Positions 5,900-12,284 of a stretch of DNA of 12,284 nucleotides are shown one piece after another. The DNA comes from Thermodesulfobacteriaceae bacterium (lineage in GTDB: Bacteria; Desulfobacterota; Dissulfuribacteria; Dissulfuribacterales; UBA3076). Both the position numbers and the translations under genes were made by a program. Every line of letters starts with the position of its first letter. Within the stretch, counting starts at the first letter, position 1. The DNA lies in the NCBI GenBank assembly GCA_012961845.1, contig DTYO01000192.1, positions 1-12,284 of the forward strand. Reading direction: 5' to 3'. Below the pieces are notes generated by a model. The model did not search any database. It saw only the letters and a program-made list of their open reading frames with translations, and was not told the DNA's origin.

Positions 5900-6706
5900 G
5901 ACATCAAACTCGGCTACCAGGAACGTATGATCAGACGGTTTCGGCTTCATCCTGGGTTCCATGTCTATGAAAGACCGCACAGCCCTTTCCGCCAGGGGAC
6001 TAGTCGCCAGTATGTGGTCAATACGCCATCCCAGCCTCCGTTTCACTGAATTCGGAACCCTGTAGTCAAAAAAAGTGTATTGGTCCGGCTCGGGGTGAAA
6101 TTTCCTGAATATGTCCACGAAACCCCAGGCCTTCACGTCTCCAAAGGCCTTCCTGACATCGGCGTGAAAACACACGTGGTTTTTCAGCCGTTCCGGTGAA
6201 TGTACGTCTATAGGTTCAGGAGCTACATTCATATCGCCGCACCAGATCAAGGGCGCATCAGGGGTATAGTCCCTGCTGAACATGGCTCTCAGTCTCCTGA
6301 ACCAATTGAGCTTTATCTGAAAATAAGGGTTGTCCATCGCCCTGCCCTGCGGAACATATGTATTTACTATGGGCATTCCATGCACACGGCAGCGTATGAG
6401 TCTTGATTCGTCTTCAGGGCTGTCCTCCGAATCTCCGAAGCCGAAAGCGACATCCTCCAGCTCGTGGATACTCGCAACCGCCACGCCGTTATAGGCTTTC
6501 TGTCCCCTGAAAACCACATTGTAACCCGCTTCAGAAAACACCTCCTGCGGAAAATCCATGTCCTGAACCTTTGTCTCCTGGATGCACAGCACATCGGCCT
6601 TACACTTCTCAAGCCACGGCAGTATTATGTGTAACCGGGACCTCACGGAATTGGCATTGAAGGTGGCCACTCGCAACAGATTCCTGTCTTTCACTTTTCT
6701 CTCCAT
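5894..6706 (-). CDS. xth: Exodeoxyribonuclease III / AP endonuclease
   Basis: This protein, up to 270 residues, is a base-excision-repair nuclease of the ExoIII/APE1 family. It should cut DNA at abasic sites and remove 3' blocking groups. Visible motifs in order are FNANSVRSRL at 16-25 (Asn17), IQETK at 42-46 (metal ligand Glu44), YNGVAV at 72-77, NTYVPQG at 115-121 (Tyr117), WCGDMNVAP at 155-163 (Asp158, Asn160), WRIDHIL at 227-233 (Asp230) and the final SDH at 258-260. Nothing key is missing and the length is normal. The start is uncertain. The ATG at 6706 has no ribosome site upstream. A GTG four codons later (6694) follows GGAGAG, and a TTG at about codon 10 would give the usual short N-terminus just before RVATFN. 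The gene is divergent from mqnE across about 195 bp. Confidence 0.92.
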   Translation of the reverse strand: MERKVKDRNLLRVATFNANSVRSRLHIILPWLEKCKADVLCIQETKVQDMDFPQEVFSEAGYNVVFRGQKAYNGVAVASIHELEDVAFGFGDSEDSPEDESRLIRCRVHGMPIVNTYVPQGRAMDNPYFQIKLNWFRRLRAMFSRDYTPDAPLIWCGDMNVAPEPIDVHSPERLKNHVCFHADVRKAFGDVKAWGFVDIFRKFHPEPDQYTFFDYRVPNSVKRRLGWRIDHILATSPLAERAVRSFIDMEPRMKPKPSDHTFLVAEFDVG

Positions 6707-6841
6707 GTTTTTTATTTGTCATTCCATCAAAAAAGGAATATCTTTAGGGGTTAAGGGTCGGCGATTAAGCTCACAAGAGCACCTGCCTACACGATACCCT
6801 GTGATCAGTTGCAATTCATTTATAAAGATCGACCTGATATC

Positions 6842-6878
6842 TGCAGGAAACTTTACACCGGAATATCCGAATCCTGCA
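6842..6878 (+). promoter_or_regulatory. Two-tier hairpin in the leader of the mqn cluster
   Basis: TGCAGGA at 6842-6848 pairs perfectly with TCCTGCA at 6872-6878. Inside it, CGGA (6859-6862) pairs with TCCG (6866-6869). The structure ends about 10 nt before the GGAG ribosome site (6889-6892) of mqnE, so it could affect translation or mRNA stability. It matches no riboswitch class I know. No strong promoter stands out upstream; a TATAAA at 6821-6826 is the best -10-like element but lacks a clear -35. Confidence 0.3.
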
Positions 6879-6902
6879 TCTTGAAAATGGAGTCCAGAAA
6901 CC

Positions 6903-7988
6903 ATGGAACAGACCCTCAAGAAAACCGGTCTCTACGAAATTTACGAAAAAGTGCTCAGTGAAACCCGTCTGGATCCGGAAGATGGAATAAAGCTGTACTC
7001 GACTGACAATCTTCCGGCACTGGGCCATCTAGCCAATCTGGTCAGAGAGAGGCTCAACGGAAACAGGGCCTTCTACATATACAATCAGCACATCAACTAT
7101 TCCAATGTCTGCATCAATCTCTGCAGATTCTGTGCGTTCGGCAAGGGAAAGGGGAAGGCAGGGGCATATGAGATGACCGTGGACGAGATAGCGGAAAAGA
7201 TAAGGGAGAGAAAAGACGAACCTGTCACAGAGGTCCATATAGTAGGAGGCATTCATCCCGACCTGCCCTACGATTACTACCTGGACATGCTGAAAACTGT
7301 CAAGGCAGAGAGGCCCGAGATCCATATACAGGCATTTACATGCGTTGAGATAGCCCATATTGCACATATAGCAGGCAAAAGCATAGATGAGACCCTGCAA
7401 GATCTGACGGCAGCCGGTCTGGGTTCCATCCCGGGCGGTGGTGCAGAGGTGTTCAGCACCAGGATCAGGGAAAAGCTCTGTCCGGAAAAACTCTCCGGCA
7501 GTGAATGGCTCGAGGTAGCCAAGACGGCCCACAGGGCAGGCATAAGGAGTAATGCCACCATGCTCTATGGGCACATAGAGACTGTTGAAGAACGAATAGA
7601 ACACATGACCGCCCTCAGGGAGGCTCAGGACGAAACAGGCGGCTTCATGTGTTTCATCCCGCTTGCCTTCCACCCGGGAAACACCAACCTGGACAGGGTA
7701 TCTCCCACCGGCGGTGTTGACGACCTCAAGACCATTGCCATATCTAGGCTGATGCTTGACAATATCCGGCACATAAAGGCGTACTGGGTGATGCTGGGTC
7801 CCAAGGTGGCCCAGATAGCCCTCTCATTCGGAGCAGACGACCTTGATGGCACTGTAATGGAAGAAAAAATCACTCACATGGCAGGGGCTGACACCGCCCA
7901 AGCAATGTCGAGAGAAGAGATAGAGCACCTTATAAGGCAGGCAGGCAGGGAGCCGGTGGAGCGGGACACCCTTTACAATATCATTTAG
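6903..7988 (+). CDS. mqnE: Aminodeoxyfutalosine synthase (radical SAM)
   Basis: This 361-residue radical SAM enzyme adds the 5'-deoxyadenosyl radical from SAM to 3-[(1-carboxyvinyl)oxy]benzoate, giving 6-amino-6-deoxyfutalosine in menaquinone synthesis. The cluster motif is CINLCRFC (Cys70, Cys74, Cys77) within the HINYSNVC context shared by the MqnE/MqnC/CofH group. Other landmarks are VGGIHPDLP, a PGGGAEVF segment near 178-185, ATMLYGH near 218-224 and the late LGPKVAQIALSFGADDLDGT segment. GGAG at 6889-6892, 10 nt upstream, supports the start. It leads a tight cluster with mqnC, the deaminase gene, mqnA and menG. MqnE rather than MqnC is chosen from FGKGKGKAGAYEM after the cluster motif and from the neighbouring clear MqnC; the two are paralogues. 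Confidence 0.92.
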   Translation: MEQTLKKTGLYEIYEKVLSETRLDPEDGIKLYSTDNLPALGHLANLVRERLNGNRAFYIYNQHINYSNVCINLCRFCAFGKGKGKAGAYEMTVDEIAEKIRERKDEPVTEVHIVGGIHPDLPYDYYLDMLKTVKAERPEIHIQAFTCVEIAHIAHIAGKSIDETLQDLTAAGLGSIPGGGAEVFSTRIREKLCPEKLSGSEWLEVAKTAHRAGIRSNATMLYGHIETVEERIEHMTALREAQDETGGFMCFIPLAFHPGNTNLDRVSPTGGVDDLKTIAISRLMLDNIRHIKAYWVMLGPKVAQIALSFGADDLDGTVMEEKITHMAGADTAQAMSREEIEHLIRQAGREPVERDTLYNII

Positions 7989-8003
7989 GCAGCCGCAGCA
8001 GAG

Positions 8004-9068
8004 ATGATCAGTCTATCTGTTTCAGACATAATAGAAAAAGTCAGGAACGGCAGCCGGATATCCGATTCGGAAGCCCGTTCCCTCTATACCCGTGCGGACC
8101 TCAATGCACTGGGAGACCTTGCAGGTGAAGTCCGTCACAGACTGCACCCCGGCAGGACTGTTACCTATGTGATAGACCGCAATATAAACTATACGAACCA
8201 GTGTATATCGGGCTGCAAATTCTGCGCATATTACTGCGCCCCAGGAGAACCCAGAGGCTACGTGCTCTCCAGGGATGAGCTCAGGAAAAAAATAGAAGAA
8301 ACCCTGGCTCTGGGCGGTACACAGATTCTGCTCCAGGGCGGCCTCCACCCCGATCTTCCTCTGTCTTTTTATGAAGAAATGCTGCAATTCATAAAGGATA
8401 TCTCAGACATTCACTGCCACGCATTTTCACCGCCTGAGATCATACACTTTTCCGGTATATCCGGCCTGTCGGTCCGGCAAGTCCTCAAGAGGCTGATTGC
8501 AGCAGGGCTGGATTCCATCCCCGGCGGTGGAGCGGAGATTCTGGTTGACAGGGTCCGCCGACAGATAGCTCCCAGAAAGGCCACTGCAGGCCAGTGGCTG
8601 AGCGTCATGGAGATAGCCCACGAACTGGGCCTCAAGACTACTGCCACCATGATGTTCGGACACCTGGAACAGGTTGAAGACAGAATCGAGCACCTCAGGC
8701 GGCTCAGGGATCTTCAGGACCGCACCGGCGGTTTTACCGCCTTCATACCGTGGCCCTTCCAGCCCGGAAACACCGCCATCGATACCAGGCCGGCAACTGC
8801 CCAAGAGTACCTCAGACTGCTTGCAGTCTCGAGGATCTTCCTTGACAACATACCCGGCATCCAGGCATCCTGGGTCACCCAGGGCCCCCGGGTTGCCCAG
8901 ATCTCGCTGTTTTTCGGAGCCAACGACTTCGGGAGCACAATGATAGAGGAAAATGTAGTGGCCGCAGCCGGGGTAAGCCACCGTCTTTCAGAGGCCGAGA
9001 TAAAACACATCGTTTCAGGGGCGGGATTCAAACCACGCCAGCGCCTCATGGACTACACACTGGTCTGA
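8004..9068 (+). CDS. mqnC: Cyclic dehypoxanthine futalosine synthase (radical SAM)
   Basis: This 354-residue radical SAM enzyme cyclises dehypoxanthine futalosine, forming the second ring of the naphthoquinone precursor. The cluster motif is CISGCKFC (Cys67, Cys71, Cys74), preceded by DRNINYTNQ and followed by AYYCAPGEPRGYVLS, a typical MqnC feature. Further family segments are LQGGLHPDLP, SIPGGGAEILVDRVR and IPWPFQPGNTAID. The late SWVTQGPRVAQISLFFGANDFGSTM region matches its paralogue mqnE closely. The gene starts 15 nt after the mqnE stop with only a weak purine-rich ribosome site (CAGAG), which suggests translational coupling. The two radical SAM genes of the pathway lie side by side, but the substrate of MqnC is made only after the deaminase, encoded next, and an MqnB hydrolase not found here. 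Confidence 0.93.
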   Translation: MISLSVSDIIEKVRNGSRISDSEARSLYTRADLNALGDLAGEVRHRLHPGRTVTYVIDRNINYTNQCISGCKFCAYYCAPGEPRGYVLSRDELRKKIEETLALGGTQILLQGGLHPDLPLSFYEEMLQFIKDISDIHCHAFSPPEIIHFSGISGLSVRQVLKRLIAAGLDSIPGGGAEILVDRVRRQIAPRKATAGQWLSVMEIAHELGLKTTATMMFGHLEQVEDRIEHLRRLRDLQDRTGGFTAFIPWPFQPGNTAIDTRPATAQEYLRLLAVSRIFLDNIPGIQASWVTQGPRVAQISLFFGANDFGSTMIEENVVAAAGVSHRLSEAEIKHIVSGAGFKPRQRLMDYTLV

Positions 9069-9080
9069 CCGGACAAAGCC

Positions 9081-10391
9081 ATGGCCTGCAGATCAACACA
9101 ACCTTCATCCGAACCGCTTCCGTTGCGCATCCATGCGGCACAGTGGGTCATACCGGTTGATTCTCCGGTGATAGAAAACGGTGCAGTTGTCACATTTGGA
9201 GGAAAAATCATTGAGACAGGGCCGGCAAATCAGATGCGCACCCGTTATCACGGTGAGATGAAAAAATACGGAGATGCAGTCCTTATGCCCGGCCTGATCA
9301 ACGCCCATTCACACATAGAGCTGGCACCGCTTAAATGGCGTCTTTCTCCCACCGGGTCGTTCATGGGCTGGGTCCGAAATCTTATAGAGGCCAGAAGCAG
9401 GATAGAGTCCCATGAGTGGATACCCGCTATAGAAGAGTCCATCGACTCCCTTTTCCAGGACGGGGTCATAGGGGTAGGAGATGTTGGAAATCTGGACTTC
9501 ATCAACGATATCGTTTCGGACTTCCGCAGAACATGGCCCTTCCGGGGAATCTTCTTCCGTGAGATGATCAATCCCACTGCGGATGCCGGCAGTATCCCGG
9601 ATATCGGAGGTCTCCCGGCCATGTCTGAAACCAAAAAATCCGGAAACATCTCCGGCAGGAACGGTTTCGGATTCACTGTATCCGCCCACGCCCCTTATTC
9701 TGTGTCTCCATGGCTGCTGCAGGAAATAAAGGCCTGGAACAGGGCCAGGGGATTTCCTTTTGCCATCCATGCCGCCGAATCTCTGGAGGAGATGGAGTTT
9801 CTCAGGTCCGGGACAGGCCCGGTAAGGGACTTCCTGGAGGAAAGGTGTCACTGGCCCCTCAATTACCGTATTCCGTCCACCACCCCTGTGAGATATCTCC
9901 ATTCCCTCGGGCTGCTAGACCGGAACACGATATGCGTACATGCGGTACACCTGGACAGCAAAGAGATCTCCTTACTAGCGTCAACCGGTGCATCCGTATG
10001 CCTCTGTCCCAGGAGCAACATGTTTCTGGGCGTAGGTATCCCACAGGCTGAAGATCTGCACAGAGCCGGGATTCCCCTGGCCCTGGGAACCGACAGCCTG
10101 GCCAGTAACGACAGGCTGTCCATCTTTGCAGAAATGGCAAGTCTCACAGGACTGGCCCCTGGGCTCTCTCCTGTTGACATACTCGAGGCCGCCACGGCCG
10201 GCGGCGCCTGGGCTCTCGGCCTTTCACACCGCCTGGGCAGTCTTTCTCCGGGAAAAGATGCTGTATTTCTTGCCCTGAGATCCGACCGCCTTCCTGTTGC
10301 AAACATAGTGGAATTTCTGGTATCCGAAGGATCCAGAGATCACGTGGAGTGTTATGTAGTGGACGAAAGCACGCAGACCCCTGCAGCATGA
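9081..10391 (+). CDS. mqnX: Aminodeoxyfutalosine deaminase, amidohydrolase superfamily
   Basis: This 436-residue amidohydrolase most likely deaminates 6-amino-6-deoxyfutalosine to futalosine, linking MqnE to MqnB. The metal-dependent barrel shows the HSH ligand pair (His76, His78) in NAHSHIEL, then SAHAPYSVS with His203, IHAAE with His230 and Glu233, HAVH at 287-290, and GTDSLASND with Asp338 as the late metal ligand. A small beta domain contributes both ends (about 14-68 and 385-430). The superfamily also contains cytosine, guanine and adenosine-type deaminases; the specific call rests on the position between mqnC and mqnA. The gene starts 12 nt after mqnC with no strong ribosome site. A TTG at codon 15 is a possible shorter start, since family members usually begin close to the IHAAQW-like stretch. 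The stop overlaps the mqnA ATG as ATGA. The symbol mqnX follows one common usage. Confidence 0.85.
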   Translation: MACRSTQPSSEPLPLRIHAAQWVIPVDSPVIENGAVVTFGGKIIETGPANQMRTRYHGEMKKYGDAVLMPGLINAHSHIELAPLKWRLSPTGSFMGWVRNLIEARSRIESHEWIPAIEESIDSLFQDGVIGVGDVGNLDFINDIVSDFRRTWPFRGIFFREMINPTADAGSIPDIGGLPAMSETKKSGNISGRNGFGFTVSAHAPYSVSPWLLQEIKAWNRARGFPFAIHAAESLEEMEFLRSGTGPVRDFLEERCHWPLNYRIPSTTPVRYLHSLGLLDRNTICVHAVHLDSKEISLLASTGASVCLCPRSNMFLGVGIPQAEDLHRAGIPLALGTDSLASNDRLSIFAEMASLTGLAPGLSPVDILEAATAGGAWALGLSHRLGSLSPGKDAVFLALRSDRLPVANIVEFLVSEGSRDHVECYVVDESTQTPAA

Positions 10392-11296
10392 AAGAGACAC
10401 ATACGTCAAAAAGCGATTTGACAGGGAATCCTGACCGGTTGCATGGCGGCCCGCTGCCGGACGTGGCCAGACTGGGTATTGTAAATTTCATCAACACGGC
10501 ACCAATATGCATTCCGTGGCAGGAGATGGGCCCCCTTGAAGGGTGGGTTGTGGAGGAAGGCCCTCCCACTTTTCTGAACATGAGGCTGGCAGAAGGCAGG
10601 CTGGACGTGGGCCTGGTCTCTTCTTTTGCGTATGGACTGGATGCAGAGAGATATTTCCTACTGCCCGATCTGGGAATCAGCGCCACAGGCCCGGTGGGCA
10701 GTGTCATACTGTTCAGCAGGCGGCCCCTCCGGGAACTCCACGGAAAATATGTGCTTTTAACACCGCATTCAGCAACATCTGTCAACCTGCTCTACATCAT
10801 CTTGGAGAATTTCCTGGGGATTGAGCCTCTGTACAAGACCGGCAGGTTCCAGGAACTTGAATCAGATCCTTCCACAGTCGCATATCTTGCCATCGGTGAT
10901 GAAGCACTGAGGCTGAAGGCCTCTGAAAAGAGGCTTTTCCAGTGGGATCTTGCGGAGATCTGGCTCAGGAATACAGGCCTTCCTTTTGTCTTCGCCGTAT
11001 GGGCCGTGAGGAAAAAAAGCTGGAACAGGATCAGCGGCAGGATATCCGCTCTATTCAGGCGTCTTGTCACCTGTTACAACACAGGGAGGAACGACATGGC
11101 CAGGATCAGCAGGCTGGTAGCACCTCGGATCCCCATGGATCCGGGGCAATGCCTGGATTACCTGGAGGGAATCGAACTTGATCTTTCCATGGAAAAACAG
11201 AAAGGGCTGCTGCATTTTTTCAGCTTGCTCCACGAACGGGGCGGGTTTCCTGAGGTCACTGAACTGGACATACTCCCTGCACTAGATGAACTATGA
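10388..11296 (+). CDS. mqnA: Chorismate dehydratase
   Basis: This protein of about 302 residues converts chorismate to 3-[(1-carboxyvinyl)oxy]benzoate, the committed step of the futalosine pathway. It has a periplasmic-binding-protein-like two-lobed fold without a signal peptide. Recognisable segments are LGIVNFINTAP at 29-39, RLDVGLVSSFAYG at 71-83, GPVGSVILFSRRPL at 101-114, TPHSATSVNLL at 125-135, AYLAIGDEAL at 165-174 and WDLAEIWLRNTGLPFVFAVW at 186-205. The chosen ATG overlaps the deaminase stop as ATGA, a common coupled start. An in-frame ATG at 10349 preceded by GGAG would add 13 residues. Homologues usually begin only a few residues before the LGxxxFINT motif, so the 25-residue N-terminal lead seen here is unusual, and a GTG near codon 26 is also possible. 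Confidence 0.92.
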   Translation: MKETHTSKSDLTGNPDRLHGGPLPDVARLGIVNFINTAPICIPWQEMGPLEGWVVEEGPPTFLNMRLAEGRLDVGLVSSFAYGLDAERYFLLPDLGISATGPVGSVILFSRRPLRELHGKYVLLTPHSATSVNLLYIILENFLGIEPLYKTGRFQELESDPSTVAYLAIGDEALRLKASEKRLFQWDLAEIWLRNTGLPFVFAVWAVRKKSWNRISGRISALFRRLVTCYNTGRNDMARISRLVAPRIPMDPGQCLDYLEGIELDLSMEKQKGLLHFFSLLHERGGFPEVTELDILPALDEL

Positions 11297-11313
11297 ACGG
11301 AACGAGATAACCG

Positions 11314-12030
11314 ATGGTCCCTACAGGAGAAGAAAAAAAACGCTTTGTAAGGGAAAAATTTGCAGCCGTTACAAGACGGTACGACCTGTTGAACGGTCTA
11401 TTGAGCCTGTACATCGACCACTACTGGAGATGGGTTACCGCAAGAGAGCTTGCGGAATTCAGGGAAGGCCCCATACTTGATCTGTGCGCGGGCACCCTCC
11501 CCCTTTCCGCCGAGATCGTACGCCAAATCCCGCGTCCGGTGGTAGCTGTGGATTTCTGTTATGAAATGCTGCACTTCGGCAGGGCAAAGCTGGTATCCGG
11601 CCACAAGAAAAGTGAATATATATTCCCTATATGCGGCGACGGAGAATCCCTTCCTCTTCCTGACATGACATTCCAGGCAATTACAGTGGCATTCGGCGTT
11701 AGAAACCTCAGCAAACCGGACCAGGGACTAAGCGAGATGCTGAGAGTCCTTACACCTGGAGGCAAGCTGGCGATTCTCGAGTTCTCTAGGCCCAGGACTC
11801 CGCTACTGGGCCCCCTGTACAAGTTCTATCTCTACAGGCTCCTTCCCCGGATGGGAGGCATCATTTCCGGCGACAGGGAGGCATACAGCTATCTAGCCGA
11901 ATCCATACAGAGTTTTTACGAACCTGAAGAGCTGGTATACATAATGGAGAAGGCAGGATATGGCGAAGTCTGTTTCAGGCCGCTGACCATGGGTATAGTT
12001 ACGCTCTACACCGGCCGCAAACCGTCTTAG
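11314..12030 (+). CDS. menG: Demethylmenaquinone methyltransferase (UbiE/MenG family)
   Basis: This 238-residue SAM-dependent methyltransferase carries out the last step of menaquinone synthesis, C-methylation of demethylmenaquinone. Family features include VREKFAAVTRRYDLLNGLLS at 12-31, the SAM-binding motif LDLCAGTLPLS at 55-65, VAVDFCYEML at 77-86, GDGESLPLPD at 108-117, and AFGVRNLSKPDQGLSEMLRV at 126-145. LTPGGKLAILEFSRP at 146-160 and the C-terminal YLAESIQSFYEPEEL block complete the signature. The usual SAM motif reads A-x-G-T-G-D; here Leu62-Pro63 replace the last Gly and acidic residue. It may be lineage-specific and need not abolish binding. The start lies 17 nt after mqnA with a GGAACGAG ribosome-site-like stretch. 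Its position after the futalosine genes points to menaquinone, not ubiquinone. The gene is also called ubiE. Confidence 0.92.
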   Translation: MVPTGEEKKRFVREKFAAVTRRYDLLNGLLSLYIDHYWRWVTARELAEFREGPILDLCAGTLPLSAEIVRQIPRPVVAVDFCYEMLHFGRAKLVSGHKKSEYIFPICGDGESLPLPDMTFQAITVAFGVRNLSKPDQGLSEMLRVLTPGGKLAILEFSRPRTPLLGPLYKFYLYRLLPRMGGIISGDREAYSYLAESIQSFYEPEELVYIMEKAGYGEVCFRPLTMGIVTLYTGRKPS

Positions 12031-12087
12031 CTGCTTTTGCGGTGCCTCAGAGCCTTTTATTCCGGAACAGGCACGAGTGTACCAGTA

Positions 12088-12284
12088 ATGAATGAAAACA
12101 TCAGAGACAAATCCATTATTCCCGTTTACATATTTACTGACGGAGCATGTTCAGGCAATCCAGGCCCCGGAGGCTGGGGGGCCATACTGAAATACAGAGA
12201 TTCAGTCAGGGAACTCTGTGGATGGGCTGGCAGGACCACCAACAACCGCGTGGAACTGCTTGCGGCTATTCGGGCCCTGGAGGC
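12088..12284 (+). CDS. rnhA: Ribonuclease HI, 5' part (cut by window edge)
   Basis: The first 65 codons of an RNase HI, the enzyme that degrades the RNA strand of RNA-DNA hybrids. The beginning reads IFTDGACSGNPGPGGWGAIL, a nearly canonical N-terminal block with the first catalytic Asp at residue 18. TTNNRVELLAAIRALE carries the catalytic Glu at residue 56. The rest, including the second and third Asp, lies beyond the window. The gene follows menG after 57 nt with a poor ribosome site. It could be the last gene of the menaquinone transcript or an independent unit; no promoter or terminator with a U-tract is visible in the gap. Confidence 0.93.
   Translation, partial: MNENIRDKSIIPVYIFTDGACSGNPGPGGWGAILKYRDSVRELCGWAGRTTNNRVELLAAIRALE

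Noticed and set aside
7029..7772. 247-codon minus-strand open frame
   Set aside because: It lies fully within mqnE in antisense. Its length results from codon bias of the true gene, and no motif supports it.
10144..10785. 213-codon minus-strand open frame across the mqnX/mqnA junction
   Set aside because: It is antisense to two clear genes and shows no recognisable domain.
12042..12074. GTGCCT/AGGCAC dyad between menG and rnhA as a terminator
   Set aside because: The loop is 21 nt with no U-tract after it, so the match is likely chance.
1..12284. Defence island, prophage, CRISPR array or mobile element
   Set aside because: No direct-repeat arrays, transposase, integrase, toxin-antitoxin or phage genes were seen. 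All gene products read as metabolic, repair or envelope proteins.

Overview
This 12.3 kb window looks like an ordinary chromosomal segment of an anaerobic or microaerophilic bacterium. It is most likely a member of the Desulfobacterota (sulfate-reducing 'deltaproteobacterial' lineage). The best clues are a stand-alone AICAR transformylase of the type I associate with Desulfovibrio-like bacteria, menaquinone made by the futalosine route with an amidohydrolase-type deaminase, a radical-SAM enzyme of the AmmeMemoRadiSam family, and moderate GC with frequent AGG and ATA codons. The assignment is inference from gene types, not a database result.

Layout. Positions 1-135 are GC-rich and carry two dyads with similar arms; no convincing gene is visible there. 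Positions 205-1918 (+) hold a periplasmic DsbC-type thiol-disulfide protein. It overlaps a polytopic membrane protein that shows an internal duplication and a faint resemblance to the lycopene-cyclase membrane domain. A good sigma70-like promoter at 1923-1950 precedes a second forward group (2014-4601): the AICAR transformylase, an unrecognised 130-residue protein, and an alpha/beta hydrolase-fold protein that appears to have lost its catalytic histidine. This group converges on two reverse-strand genes, amrS (4603-5622) and exonuclease III xth (about 5894-6706). The stops of the hydrolase and amrS are 1 bp apart inside a perfect small hairpin.

From 6903 to the right edge, a tight forward cluster encodes futalosine-pathway menaquinone synthesis: mqnE, mqnC, an aminodeoxyfutalosine deaminase, mqnA and the final methyltransferase menG/ubiE. 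A partial RNase HI gene runs off the window edge. MqnA makes 3-[(1-carboxyvinyl)oxy]benzoate from chorismate. MqnE joins it to the adenosyl moiety of SAM, and the deaminase gives futalosine. After hydrolysis by MqnB (not here), MqnC cyclises the product. After MqnD, a prenyltransferase and a decarboxylase (none here), MenG methylates demethylmenaquinone.

No stretch over 300 bp lacks a gene. The largest gaps are 5623-5893 (amrS-xth) and 6707-6902 (divergent xth-mqnE); both hold only small dyads. I saw no tRNA, rRNA, CRISPR, insertion sequence or prophage. The window is mainly housekeeping and respiratory-quinone metabolism. The points worth a second look are the duplicated membrane protein, the hydrolase lacking a histidine, and the leader hairpin before mqnE. 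I did not find a convincing wholly new system.
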